From: Circinella minor
Taxonomy: Eukaryota; Mucoromycota; Mucoromycetes; Mucorales; Lichtheimiaceae
Direction of reading: 5' to 3'
Length of the DNA stretch: 64,000 bases
NCBI GenBank assembly: GCA_016758965.1
Contig: JAEPRB010000028.1
Coordinates: 186,001-250,000 of the forward strand
Under the pieces are notes generated by a model. It was given only the letters and a program-made list of their open reading frames with translations. It was not told the DNA's origin and did no database searches. Within the stretch, counting starts at the first letter, position 1. Every line of letters starts with the position of its first letter. Below are positions 11,777-25,656 of this stretch, in pieces. The position numbers were made by a program, and so were the translations under genes.

Positions 11777-12278
11777 ATGAACAAACCACAATATCATTAT
11801 CACTTTCAACACAAGTACGTGATTTTAATGTATAATTAAGGAAGAATAAATGAAAAAAAAATCATACGACGCACGTATCAGAATTATAACTCATCATCAT
11901 GATAATCATTTTCCGTTGCTTTTTTTTAGAACAACTGAATGGATTCGAACACAAATTTCAGTTTATTTTTCACTTTCCATTCTTCAACCACCTTCCTCTC
12001 CAACGACAACTATTCACCGATCATGGCTTTTATGTTTAGCACATCGATATTTTCCATCCTCGGTCCCTGATTTGATTTTCCGTTTAAAGCAACACAAGGA
12101 CGACGATTACGACGATGTCAATTTTGTCTACCAATTGTTTGTGGATCATTGGAATTTAAAATATACTATGAACGATTGTATTTTTACTTTCGTTGACATG
12201 ATTCGTCAACATGTTACTCAATATAATCTTACAACTCCATCTAATAACATCCTTGCTGGTAAATATCATAATATAAAA

Positions 12279-12314
<36 letters not shown>

Positions 12315-15300
12315 AATGAGGGCACTTCCCCCCCAAAAAAAAACTTTTATATTTTTCTTTAATGATACAACCACAAAAAAAAAGAGCCTTTATTTTTCAT
12401 ATTTTCTGAAAGACTAATTATATGCATAAAACAGTAATAAGGAGCATGCCATCATTCAAGTGCATGCAGCTCGATTTTATCCACATGAAGTTATTTACAA
12501 CAACTGTACTACATAACGTGACCGATTTGGATCATCGAATGCAACACATTTATTCTCATTATAACGCCAGTGAAAACAATACCCAAGAAGAAAATGACGA
12601 TCAAGAAAAACAACAATATGATTTTCTGCGTAATTGCTTGGATCGTATCCAAGCATTTACTCAACATGGCGAATTCATTCTGCACAAAATTGGAAATCAA
12701 ACCAACAACACAACAACAACAATAGCGAATAGCGTTACGGCTCTTTTAGAGCTTGATAATAGCAGCAACATACAGCTATCTGATCCATTACGCCTTCAAT
12801 TAATAAAGCCACTTGAAAAATACAATCAACATCAATATACCCAACGTTTTCAACAACGCTTACAATGGATAAAAGAGCTACAGCAAACTTGGATTGCAGA
12901 ATATAATAATGTTATCACATTAATCCAACGTCGTCATGAAAAAGAGCAAGACAACGAAAAAGAGGATGATGTAAGGGCTGCAATGAACAGCGCCACCTTG
13001 GCGTATCAACGATGGAGCGGAGCATCACCAATAGCAAATACAACATTATATACAGCGATGCAAAAACAATACTGCGAGTTTCAAAAACGCCAAGATCAAA
13101 TGACCAGCCAAAAGAAGCACGTGGAAGCTTTCATTCAATACACAGATGATTTACAAGAAGAAGGTCGACGATTATTATCATTAGTTATAGAAGAACCATC
13201 CAGTATAGAAACATTTTCACTTGCTATCCAATCTTTCAAAGATCGCGTTTATATTGCGTCAGAACGTATGGATGCACGCATTCCTTATCCTGCGCACCAA
13301 ACGCTCAGGAATGGTGCTATTCAGGATATGGTTCAGCGAAAAAAAGCATCTTTATGGATGCTTCAAGACGATTTGGATAACAAATTGCGTCTATATCAAC
13401 GAAAGCACCAGCACCAGCAAAACACTAAGAGTATACAAGATGATAACGACCTTTGGATTAGTGTGCGTATAGAAGCCGTACAAGACTTGTTTGACAGTGC
13501 AGTGATGCCTGGCTTAACACTGGAAGACATTCAACAGCTGAAAAAGGATTGTCGCGATTACCGGATAACAACATTAAAAAGGAAACAACAATCCAGCACA
13601 AAACTTGAAACATTGCTGAAACAATTGCAAAATAATCTTGATGCATACGAGCAACGAATACGAAAAAGTAATACTGCTAAAAAATTATCAGCAAACATCC
13701 AAGAAAAAACACAACGTATTTGGTCCATATTAGTTCCAATTGAAGAGGGCAAATTTGACGTAGAAAATGTTATACCAAAAACTTTCTCTGATGAAGCTGC
13801 TTCATTGGACGATACTGATCTCTTGCTATCAGAAGAAGAAAGCGATGTAGAGTACACATGGATTCAACGACAACATCAAGATTTTGTATCTCTTATTAAT
13901 TATGGTAACGCACTGCTGGCTCAGCGTACTACTTGTCAATCATATCAATCGAAAGTCAAAGAGTTGCTGACGGTAGGTACACGGCATTGTCACACGCTCG
14001 AACCAACGTGGAGTAATTTGGCGCGTTCTAATTATAATCGCCATCACCATCAACATACCAAATTACTTGTCTATGATGATTTCGTTAAACAAACAGATAC
14101 GTTTTTACTTCAAGTAAATCGTCAAAATCTACTACCATTGTTTCCATGCAAAAATGTTCAAGCAAACCGAATAGCTCCCTATATACCAGAAAATACGTTT
14201 TTGGGATGGTTGTCAAGGCAATGTACGGCTTTGACTGAACTTAATAGCACGGTATCTTTGCTTGTACAAAAGTGTCGTTATCTTCTTGATATCAAATCTA
14301 GTATGGAGTCATGTCTCAACAACATCAGTACTTGTACACCAAATGATGAAGTGTACGAGGAACAAGAGAAAGAAGTGAAAGTAATTCGAGCAAGAATATT
14401 GAATGCACCAGGATGTGATGCGATGGTAGAATATTGGGATCAAGTCTCATTAGATGCATTATCCTGTTTTGAAGACCAGATACGAAAGCACAAACAAGCG
14501 GAACAGCAACGCATGGCGGATATTGCTGCAGAGGGAGTGCTTACATCTTGGCAAAAGACAGTTGTTGATTTCGAGACTGCAGTTCCTGATGATAACACCC
14601 ATTTGACATACACGTTGGTGGAACAACTAGAAGCGTTATATCAAATCAACAAAATCTCATTCGAGAAGATGCGTTACGTGTTTTCTGCAGCTGGTCGTCC
14701 ATTGACAACAAAAATGCATCGGGAACAACAACGGGTTACAAGTACCTTACAAGATATAAATACTAAGTATCAAAACCAAAAGGTAATGGCAAAATATAAT
14801 GACTTACATACTGCGTGGCAACAAAACATGGATGCGGCACTTCAACTATGCGACGAGCAAGAGGCAAATGTGACCATGTTGATTCACAACAACAAGATGT
14901 TGGTTACACAGCATAGCAACAAAAACAAGGAGAGCAATGACGACCATGCTTTATTATTATTACCACCAACGCCACCACCAGCAGTAGCGACATTACCTAA
15001 AGTTCCTGATATTGAGGATTTACGGCACCATGTTGCTCAACATAGTTTGTATCACCTTGTTGGGTTCGATCAAGTTCTTGCTTCCCAATTAACGCTGGAT
15101 AAACGAATTCATAATTTGAATGGCACCACGAAACATGCAGCAAACATTCACGTTCAATGCAGCAAAATTAAACAGATTATAGATGACTTGATGTATTTAA
15201 AAAACAATGACGATGCTTCTATTATGGAAAATATAACAAAACAGATAAATAATCCAGAACTGTATCCTGCTCGTGGTTCAGCGCCCGATGATATCGCATT

Positions 15301-18280
15301 CAACAAATCTATTCGATACAAACTCGAGTCTCTTTTTAATGATGCCTTGAACCAACAACAAATTCGCACAGAGACGTCCAAACAATGCAAGACCCATGAA
15401 GCTTCTAATTCCATTATCAAGGAATTTCAAAAAAAAGCAGATGATGTACTTACAAATAATCCGACGCAAAAGTCAGTGGATGAATTGACATTATCAGCAC
15501 ATAATTGTATTGTACATATTAATCAGCAATTTATCGGTATTAATAGCGACGATAACAGCAATAGAAAATATCAAGATTCAATTGAGTCCATTCTTGCGAC
15601 TGTACAGCGATCATGGGAGCAACAGGCTATAAATGTTGCTCAAAAAGAAAAACAACAAAAAAACCAAACTGTTATAAATGAGTATCGAGCATTGTATAAC
15701 TGGCTTACAGAGCAGCACAATTCAATTCAAATTACCGATATAGACAACGATCCAAAGGCGGTTACAGAACAGCGCAACATATTGCAACAACTTGAACGCA
15801 GTGGTATTGATGCGCTGTGCGTACTATATCAAAATGAAAAGAAACAGCAAGAGATTGATAGTACACATGTACAAGAAATGCGAGTTTTATTTGAACGTGC
15901 CAAAGGTGATCATAAAGACTTAGTTGCAGCATTGAATTATGGCGATGAATTATCTAACAAGAAACAACTCGAGAAATCAAGACAATCCTATGCTGATGGA
16001 CTTTTATCTACTATGAGAGTTACGATGACCTGGGCGCAACAAAATCAAAAATTTATTGTAACGCGCAACACAAGTCGTCAAGACATGGATAGCATTGAAT
16101 ACAAGGCAAGCAAAGCGCTATATTTGTTTAAAGCACAAGCTCATGTTTATCCAGAATACCAAGAATTGCAACTCCAATATCAACAAACCCGATCTTCTCT
16201 TGAAGAAGTGGTTTGTGCAGCCAGATTAGCCAAACCGTACTGTGATATGCATATCGAATTGGATGAAATCGAGGCTTCTATAAGATTATTGCCCACCTCC
16301 GTACTTGATACAATGTTGAATGACATTGCACATCAAATCAACGAAGCGGTCATGAATTCATCAGAAAAGCTGAATCGGGAGCAAGTTCGTAGTCGTTATG
16401 ACGAGCTTGTCAAGCTTGTGGATTTAATCAAGACGGAAAAAGAAAAGGAAAAGCGTCAATCTGAAGAAATTGAAGCACAAAAGGAAGCAGCCCGACAACG
16501 GTTGGCCATCGAACGAGCAATTCAAGCTGCAAAAAAGGATACATTGGCAGTAGGTGCAGTTGTGGATAATGATGATCCATCGACGATCCATGAATTTTAT
16601 CTTTGTGGTATATCAACATTATCTATTCATCAAGCACAAAGAATCAAATGGTATAATGACGAATTAAATGAAGCTGTATGTGATCTGGAAGATTCCTACA
16701 CCTGCTTACATCGTGTGGCTCAACATGCAAAACAGACACAAGACATCATGACATGGATCAAGAAATGGGAAGGTCAAGATGTAACAGAAACTGCATCCAC
16801 CGTTGAAAAGTTCCTTGAAGACAATGTATCAGATGAAGCCCCATCGATAATCAAGTCAAGTGTTGAGTTAGCTACAGCAAAACGACGAACAAGTGTTCAG
16901 GAAGCATGGAACACTTTGTGTGTTCAAATGAAAAATGCAGAAGCCATGGCAGCCCAAAGATTAAAAGAACAACAAGAACAAGAACAATTGGCAACCGTGG
17001 AGTGGTTGATCAAGCGTGCACAGACACAGTTAAGTCATTGTCGATGGGAAGTGGATAAGAAGGATTTAGTATCAATGCCGCGGGAACCAGAAGCACTTGC
17101 TATTGAACGTCGTGTAACTGACTTATCAGCTACCACAGCCAATTTATTACGTGAACATTATCCAAATAACATACAGACAGATGAAAATGAAGCCTACCGA
17201 GCCATTGTAGATACAAGTATACGTCAATTCTTTGATACTGTACAAGATACCCAGTGCAAGATTGCACAAGCCTTAGCCATCAGTGAATACTTGATGATTT
17301 CGGACGATATCCATATGATGATTAGCATCTTTGAAGAATCATTACCTAAAGCATCCATTCGTAATATCAGCAAGCAGGACTTGCAAGCCATTGAGGCTCA
17401 ACAAAAGTACTACGATGAGCATATTGAACAAGAATTAGAAACTACACAAGAGATTGCTGTTGATAATCCCATGCTGAACAAGCCATATAAACAATTATGT
17501 GACCGTTGGGCATCTGTTAAACGACATGTACAATCATTATTACGACGAGGACGTGTGACACGTGGCCGACTTACTTCATTGCCAATATTGCCTGCATTTA
17601 ATACTTCTACTACTAATAACACTGTGATAACAAATACAACAAATAATACAACAGCATCGTCATTAACATCAACATCAAACATTGATAATAATTATAATTA
17701 TAAACCATCTCCCCTTGTATCAGCATCTTCACCACTCAGTCCCCGACCTGTAAATAGCATCAATAATATCAACAAAAAGAAACGTTTAATATATGAACCA
17801 GACCCAGAAAATCAACTCGATGTAGAAATCGGCAGGATTGTTAATCAAGTTCCTTATTCTGTCAAAGTAGAAATGGTACCTGGTGAAGTGGGTCGTTACT
17901 GGTTTGGGTCACGTTTAGTTTATTGTCGAATCCTTAAAAGTCGAATGGTTATGCTTCGAGTAGGCGGTGGATGGTGTGAATTATCTCAATTCATGCGCGA
18001 CCATGCCATGCTTCATGACGCAAATGATATCCATATTGTCAGTGACGAACAAGGTTTTATTCAAATGAATACCACACGTAGACCTAGTCTACCACCTCCA
18101 TTATACCATAGTTCATCATCATCAACGATTTCAACAACTTCCACATCTTCATCAGGATATTATATGGATGGAGATCGATATATGGCAGTGGACCATTATG
18201 GTAACCATCATAAATTAAAAATGAAAAAAGTAGATGGACTATTAAATAGTAGTGGTAGTCGAAGTATTTTGATTAAATAG
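11777..18280 (+). CDS. Spectraplakin-like giant: CH domain, long coiled coil, C-terminal GAR (GAS2) domain
   Basis: A likely actin-microtubule or microtubule-associated scaffold. Exons 11777-11814, 11930-12258 and 12435-18280 close in frame to 2,070 residues. Residues about 13-120 form a single calponin-homology-like domain (TTEWIRTQ ... HRSWLLCLAHRYFPSSVPDLI ... NFVYQLFVDHW). The Trp-Leu-Ala-His-Pro-Asp-Leu positions match the CH core. Residues about 130-1830 are almost entirely helical, charged and Gln-rich, consistent with spectrin-like repeats or coiled coils. A Thr/Asn/Ser linker with SPLSPRP follows. Residues about 1914-1985 (LDVEIGRIVNQVPYSVKVEMVPG ... GRYWFG ... VMLRVGGGWCELSQFM) are a textbook GAR domain, which binds microtubules. 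The tail is Ser-rich and basic. Animal spectraplakins carry tandem CH domains and EF hands; neither the first CH nor EF hands are seen here. Intron 2 holds a run of 34 A's. Confidence 0.85.
12280..12313. repeat. Poly(A) homopolymer in intron 2 of the CH-GAR gene
   Basis: An uninterrupted run of about 33-34 A residues. Its length is prone to slippage and to sequencing error. It is intronic, so it does not affect the reading frame. Confidence 0.9.
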
Positions 18281-18590
18281 ATTCCCCAACCTTTTATTAT
18301 TATTATTATATTATTAATAAATCGAAAATATATCTCCTTCATTCATTGTCATCTCAAGTGGTACATGTTTCAGTTTAAGAAAAAAAAATGGGTCGGATAC
18401 CACTTTGCGGAGTGGAAGTAGTAATTGTGATTGGATGGTGGTTACACACACAGTCAGTCAAGTTCTTTTTTAGTCTCTAAAAAAAAAGTTTGGTTGAAAA
18501 TATCTCTCTTTTTTTTTTTACCTTTTCCTTTTGGTACTTTTTATTTCTGTAATAAACTGCTTGGTGAGACAGCAACTGTGTACTACGTGA

Positions 18591-21500
18591 ATGGACCTGC
18601 ATGACAATAAGGAGTGGACATCTTCCTCTTGGGGTGAACCACCTTATTCACAACAACGCCAATCAAGATTACCTTTACCCATTCACTCATCCCATCATCA
18701 ACAATCTCATTCTGAATCAGTACCTGTACACCAACCACAACCTCACTATAACCACAATCACCACAATCACCAAGAACACCAACACGCCATACCTTCTACT
18801 TCTTCTGCTCCTTCAACTAATGAGAATTATAATAATATGAACTATTATTACTCGTATGTATATTCTTAAACTTTTGTCAAAAGTGAAAAATAAAACGGAG
18901 AGAGACAGAGAAAGAGTCATAGAAGCGGGAAAAAAAAGAGAGGCAAAGAAAAGAGTGAAACAGAAGAGAATATTATTTTTGTCCCACGCACGCGCAGGGG
19001 CCCAGCGAAGAAAAGGGCGTAACCTTTTTTTTTTTTTTTTGATTTCCGGGAACGACATCTGTTATTCTATTTTCTAAGCTCCCCTTCTCCCTCTTTTCTT
19101 TTCTTTTCTTGTAACACTTGATATAGATCATCGACAACATCATCAAATACAAGTAATTCACATTATTACGGTTATTCAACTTCTAATACTAATAATAATC
19201 ATATTGATTCACGTCCACCTATTCGACGATCTGAATCTTCTCCGCAGCAAGGACCTTATCATCAACATCATCATACGAGGTAATCAAAAAAGTAGTAGTA
19301 GTAGTAGTACAAGAATAAAAACAAGTTTTTTTTTTCCTTTCTAAAGTTGTTATGTAAAGTAATATTTTACATTGCCTCTTGTTATATTTAATTGAAAGGC
19401 AGCCACTGATTATTTTCATTTTCTCTCTCTCTCTTTTTTTTTTACTACTCCCCCCCTTTCCAACTTTTTTTTTTTTTTTTTTACAACTTTATCTCCTCTC
19501 TTCAATCCTGTTAACAATCCTTTTTTTTTTGTAACTCTTTTTATTTTGTATCACTTTTAGTTTCACCATGTCATCTCAACCAACTACACCTCGTCCATCT
19601 TCTTCACCAACAACACCAACAACAGAAGAACGTCAACACCGTCATCATCATCATCAACAACAGGAACATACTACTCCTACCAATAATGGTACCACTATTC
19701 AACCACCACCTGTCAACCCAAGTACAGTAGCAACGGGCTCTGAACAACAACCTCAACATCACCAAGCGTCATCATTATCAACAACAAATAATTATCAACA
19801 CAATCAAGATGTTGACAAGCTTGGTAAACGTACGCGTCAAGCACCTGGTCTTTATAGTGTTGCAGAACCTGGTCCAAAATTTGCATCGACAAAATATGGT
19901 GGTAACCTTTTTGCCGTTGATCGAAATACAGTGTAAATATTTTTACATAAATATAAAATTAAGATGAAAAGAAAAAAAAAAGCGAGCAAAACATGGTGAT
20001 GGTCTATTTACATGGAAAAAAAAACTAACTAACAAAAAACTAAATAAATAGATTGGACGTTCAACTTCAATCGAAATTTGATCGTGGTTTCTTTATAGCG
20101 GATAATGATTGGACTTGTTACCGACGTAATTATTTTCAAGTGAGTGCAACATTCAATTTGCACGGATACCCATTGTACTACCATGACCAGCATGATCCCG
20201 AACTTGGATGTCTTGTCCGAGATGTTGGTGATGATCAACTTCATCCTGTCAATTGTTTCATGATGGGCATCACGGCTAATGTTGTTGATGAGGATAAACG
20301 GATTACGTTAATTCAACATACAGCAAAACGTGATAAGGGTCCACAAAAGCAACCGGAACCCAAGCCGATCCGTCCCGGTGGTGACTTAGCATTGTTGAGT
20401 AACATGGGAGCCACTACAGTTACTGCAACCGGAAATACTTCATCATCTACAGGTGGAACAGCTGGATCAACATCACCCTCACAAACAGCAACACCAGTCC
20501 CTCCTGTCAATCAATCCATTGTTACTTTTGAACGTATTCAATTTAAATCAGCAACAGCTAATAATGGTAAACGAAGAGCCGCTCAGCAATATTATGTATT
20601 AATGGTTGAATTATATGCAAAGATTGCTTCTGGAAAAATGATTCGTGTCGCAACAACTCGTTCAGCTCCATTAGTTGTACGTGGTCGAAGTCCAGGACAT
20701 TATTCGGAACGTCGAGAAGAAAGTACAGCGGCTACATTGGCTGTACAAGCTGCAGATGCCCGTCGTAATATGACCCATGCTACATCCTCATCATCGTCTT
20801 CAGTACCACCATCAACACTTCAGCAAGGAGTATTAGGTTCTGAAAAATCAAAGGAGGAAAAACAATTAGAGGAACAGCAACATCAACCACATTATCCAGA
20901 AAGATCTGTTACACCTCCTCCTCCTCATACTGGTTCTTCCCATTCTTCACAACATCTTCCACAACATCCACCTGTACAATCGAACGGATATTATTATCAA
21001 CATCATCCATCTCAACAATTACCTCCACCACATAGTCCATCATTACCCATGATTCCACCACCACCCTCTGCATCGTCACCGCAACAACATGTGGTGATGC
21101 GAGCACATGATCGCTCAATTTCAGCACCTTCAGGCTCAGTTGATGTGTATAATAATGCTCATAATAGCGGGGGCGTACATGATATGAATAGATATGGATA
21201 TTATCAACAACGGGATACGTGGAATATGCCACATTCAAGAATGGCTTCCAGCGGAGAAGCTTATAATATGCCTCCTCCACCTCCACCTCCACATGCCACT
21301 TATGGTTACTATCCATACAATAACGACCCTCATTCTCGGCATCAATCTGCTTCTGTAATGAGTCATCATTATTATAATGGGTAAGGAAATTCTATTTCTC
21401 TTTTTTTTTTCTTATTTAAAGTTGTAAAAAATATTCTTAATAAATCAACTTGTTTTTAATAAATCCTTTTATAGAATGCCTCCAAATAGTAATTCACGTC

Positions 21501-21613
21501 CACCATCCTCTTCATCTACAACGTCTTCATATCCGTCTACCAATGGCAATGACTATCATAGTTATCAATCATCACATCGAGATGTTAAGAATGAAAAGGA
21601 GTTAGAAAAATAA
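18591..21613 (+). CDS. NDT80/PhoG-type transcription factor (XprG/VIB-1-like)
   Basis: The NDT80/PhoG family has an immunoglobulin-like, p53-like DNA-binding fold. Fungal members control meiosis, nutrient-starvation proteases or heterokaryon incompatibility. Five exons (18591-18853, 19127-19279, 19561-19932, 20052-21380, 21475-21613) close in frame to 751 residues. The first ~230 residues are His/Gln/Ser/Thr-rich and disordered. The DNA-binding domain spans about 235-480: FASTKYGGNLFAVDRNTV, LDVQLQSKFDRGFF, DNDWTCYRRNYFQVSATF, and later FERIQFKSATA, YYVLMVELYAKI and SAPLVVRGRSPGHY, all characteristic family strands. The C-terminus is Pro/His/Ser/Tyr-rich. The first-exon start is the first in-frame ATG; an alternative start is the Met at the beginning of exon 3 (TMSSQPTT). 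The target pathway cannot be told from sequence. The 3' end faces kinesin-4. Confidence 0.87.
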
Positions 21614-22040
21614 ACATAAAAAAAAGAGCGACACATATACACATACATACATACATACACATTTACATTCACAAATACAAAATAACAACAAAAACAACAA
21701 AAACAATAACAAACATATATAGTTTAGTAGTATTAGTAGTATTAGTAGTATTAGCAAAGTATAGCTTTTGTAATTTTATAACAAACATGTTGTATTCCCC
21801 ATTTCTTTTTTTTTTTCACATTATATTACATATATTATATATTTTTGTTTATCATTTTGTCTCGAGACATATATTACATAATTAGCATCATTTTTCTTTT
21901 TCAACAAATATATAATAAAAAAAGAAAGAATTTATTTTTATAAAATTCAGGGTATCAAATTAAAAAGAAAGACACGAAAAAAACAATAAAAACTATACAC
22001 AGATCATTATATTATAGAAAGAGTAAGAAAGTGACATCTG

Positions 22041-22062
22041 AAGAGAGAGAGAGAGAGAGAGA
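22041..22062. repeat. (AG)n microsatellite between convergent genes
   Basis: About 10 AG dinucleotides, 20 bp beyond the kinesin stop codon. Simple repeat with no further function visible. Confidence 0.85.
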
Positions 22063-22083
22063 ATGGAGGTGATATTTTAAGGA

Positions 22084-25000
22084 TTAATAGGAAGGTAATA
22101 AAAGACCATTAGAAATATAAACAGGGCTTTGCAATGCCTTGACTACCACAATATCAGATGGATCACGTCGCATTGTCACCAGTGCCTGCTGGACCTTTTG
22201 AACCACCTTATCAGAAGAACGGGCAATAACACTTGTCGATTGTAATTTACGTAATTCAATAATTTCATCCATCAAAGCTTCTGAAACCAATCGAGCTTCA
22301 TCCGGCTCTAATGAACGAACCAGAGATAACGCGACTTGATAAGCAACTTGACTATTCGTTTCTGGATCCGCCAAATCAATTTGTAATTCTTTATCGACGA
22401 CATCCGACCATTCAGGTGACTGCTGCAATTGACTTATTTGATAATTTAAATAATCCAATTCCAAAGTGATTGTATCAATACGATCATCCATATATTGAGG
22501 CTCCGTTGGATCGTTGCCATCAAGGACCAATTCACGTTCTTGCAAAAGTTCTTTTTGCTCACATTCCAAGCGATCTCGTTTTTGAATTAATTCTTGCATA
22601 TCTTTGTGACAGCTCTTGATATGTAATGCCAATGCACGATGAATTAATCTCTTTTTTTGAAATACACGTTGTTGCAATGAAGCTAACTTGAACGATCCTC
22701 GTTTATTCAAGGATTGTCGAACAATGCAACCACGAACGCTTGCACATGCCATAGCCTTTGTTAAAACTTGTCGATCCATTTTACCACAAGACAATACTTT
22801 TTTTATCAGTAATGCAACTTGTTTCATTTGGCCACTCAGCATGACCATTTCTTCTGCTGCCCTCTTGGCTGTAGCTTTGTGCAAAATCAAATCGCGTTCC
22901 ATTCGTTTACGTGCTGAAACTGCTTGTTGTTCTGAACGTTTTAATTTTGTCAATTCACGTTCATAATTACTACAACGTTCACGTGTTCTGTCTGAGTCTT
23001 GCTTTAGGCGTTTTGTCATTTTCTTCTTTTCTTGATTGGCCTTGTCAATTTTGGATTTTAAGCTCAAAATGACTGCATTACTTTTGGTTCGTGCAGATTC
23101 AGCACTGGTTAAAGTCTGAGCGTGCTTGCGTTTCAATATAGATAATTCACTGGATAGTTTCTTGATTCGACTTTCATACTGTGACTTTTGTTCAGACATG
23201 TCACGACGTTGTTGAACCTGAATTTCTTTTTTCTTATTTGTCAGTTCGGAAATCTTGGTTTCGTATTGTTGTTGTTGATCTAAACGCTGAGATTCACATT
23301 TTTCCAAAATTTGTATGAGTTGTTGCTTGCTATTGACACAGGTTTGTAATTTGGTAAGTAATAATGTGTTATCCGGTTGTTGTTGTTGATTGTGATCTCT
23401 GCTAGGTCGACGATTATTTTTGCTAGATTTTTTATTGATATTGTTGTTACGACAAGGTTCGTAGATTGGTAAAATGGAACCAAACGATTCGGCAAAATTG
23501 ATTACTTCAGGATTGGCTGAAAGGTTTATGTCATTATCAGGTGTAGGTGGTCCAGAGGAAATACCGCGAATCCATGGATTTTCAGCAGACTTTAAAAACG
23601 CATTCTCTTCTGCTAAACTGGCTTTGGCTTGTTCAATTGATCTGGAAACAGTATCCATCATAGAGGTTGCACGTTGATTTTTTGGTGAATAGTTGAGACT
23701 CATACGTCGTCGACCACGTACAGATCGTTTTGAGCCAAATCGATAGCTATGTCGTTTCTTTTGTTTAGGTGTTTTTTCAATGGAAACTGCTTCTTGACTT
23801 GTCGAAGAACCAACTAAGGTTGCAGCATCGTCTTCTTCACTCTTATTGATACGTTGTTGTAGCTGTTGTAATGGTTCATGTTGCTGCTGTTGTTGTTTTA
23901 ATAAATTGTTTTCTGCTCTGAGCTTTTCAATAGTCTGACAGTATTCAGATACCAGACTATTTTCAACATTTTCAACAACAATATTAGAAGGTGACTCAAG
24001 ATTTCCACCTTCTTGAATTAATTTCTTGAAACGATCCCGTTCATATTTGGCACACGCTAATTCATTCGTCATTTGACTTAAAGTCCCGTTCAAAGCGATG
24101 ACTTCTGTCTTGAGTTTATCCATTTCATCATTAACAGCATGCAGAAATGCATCACCACCTCTGAGTTCTTCCTTGAGACGAATGATTTGAGCTTTTAACT
24201 TGTCAACAGAAGAAGCATCATTTGTGAAATCTTGATTGACAACGACTCGATTACGAATATTACGAGCACGGTTGGCATATTTAAGTGTGTTTAAGGTCTC
24301 TGTGTAGTTGCTATCTGCAGGTGAAACGCATGCGAGCATAAGAGTTTGACTGTTACCACCCAGTGAATCCTGCAGGAGTCGGGTGAGCTTGGAATCACGG
24401 TACGGAATATGTGATACTTTACGAGATACATCACCTAATGCTGAAATGACGTTACCAAGGGCTAAAAGACCTGTGTTAATGGATATACCTTCTTTGGCAC
24501 GGTCCCCAACGGCATTGGTTCTTTTTAACTAATGATTTTCAATAGATATTAAATATCTTAGTATGTATAAAAAAAATGTTTATCATTATACATGTAACCA
24601 GACAAAAAAAAAAGAAAAGGAAAGCAAGAAAAAAATAATTACTCGCTCTGAGCCAGCAAGATCGACAAAATGGAACTTTGAAGTAATACGTGTGCCATCT
24701 TCCAAAGATTGTTTAAGAATTACAGAAAAAATAGCATGTGACCGTGAGGACGTTCGATTCATATCAGTTGATGCTGTGGTACGTGCAATAGAACCTTTTT
24801 GGAGCAGCCTAAACAACACCCAATTTAGTAAAATTATAGTTATATTATCATAACAAAAAATAAACTAGAATAAGATATTGTTCAAGAACCTACTCTAATA
24901 ATTGTTGAGGGGTTGAAACTGATTCTTCTCGTACACCCACCCAACAAATATTTCCTTGAACATCTTCACGAATGGATACTTGAAGCCCCTCGCCACGTTT

Positions 25001-25656
25001 GACTGGGTTCAAAAGATCAACAAGATCTTCATTATACAGTTCAAGAAAGGAGACATAAACTTTGGATGATGTCTGGCGTTTAGCAAGTTCGGTAAATAAT
25101 GATTCAACGAACCGTGGTACGATTCCTCCTGATGATGCCGAATCTAAACCGATACCCATACTATATGTTTTACCACTTCCTGTTTGGCTATTATTATTAT
25201 TATTATTATTATTTTGAATTGGAAATTGTTAGCATTATAATATTAGTTATTATTATTATGTATATATGAAATGTGACTTTCTTTAAACAGAAGAAAAAAA
25301 TGAATTGACAAGGAGAAAGCAAAGGGGTTCAAAAAATGAGAGAAACAGGAGTTATGTATTATATTCAGCTAGAAAAAAATGAATGAAAAATAAATATGTC
25401 AAAAATAAATTATTTACCCATAAGCAAGAACAGTAGAATTATAGCCATCCACAAATTTATGTAATAATGGAGTAATAGACGTATCATAAACATGGTGTTG
25501 ATCAGAAGAAGGTGGATATGCATAATCGAATGTAAAAGATCTTTGTTCATGACCAACGGTGATTTGTGGTTGATCGGGTATAAAGCTAATGCAACAGTGT
25601 TGCTGAGCTTCTTGTTCTGTTAATGGACGTACACGTACAGCGACTCTATTACGCAT
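22084..25656 (-). CDS. Kinesin-4 family motor protein
   Basis: A plus-end-directed microtubule motor of the KIF4/KIF21 class. Exons in transcript order are 25656-25418, 25187-24894, 24808-24643 and 24528-22084, giving 1,047 residues with closing phases. The motor domain begins at the N-terminus (RVAVRVRPL). It has the P-loop GQTGSGKT at residues 80-87, switch [12 protein letters not shown] and switch [10 protein letters not shown], then [18 protein letters not shown] and the end of the motor at [13 protein letters not shown]. The stalk is coiled coil with a basic, Ser-rich break ([21 protein letters not shown]). The second coiled coil includes [20 protein letters not shown], which resembles KIF21/KIF4 stalks. 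The Cys-rich tail of vertebrate KIF4 is absent. A (TTA)n repeat occupies the first intron. Class assignment rests on overall layout and should be moderately secure. Confidence 0.88.
25189..25214. repeat. (TTA)n microsatellite in kinesin-4 intron 1
   Basis: Eight to nine TTA units lie immediately upstream (in transcript sense) of the exon 2 acceptor, so length change could affect splice-site context. Confidence 0.85.

Noticed and set aside
20909..21316. 135-codon minus-strand ORF
   Set aside because: Antisense shadow of the repetitive Pro/His/Tyr-rich C-terminal half of the NDT80-type factor.
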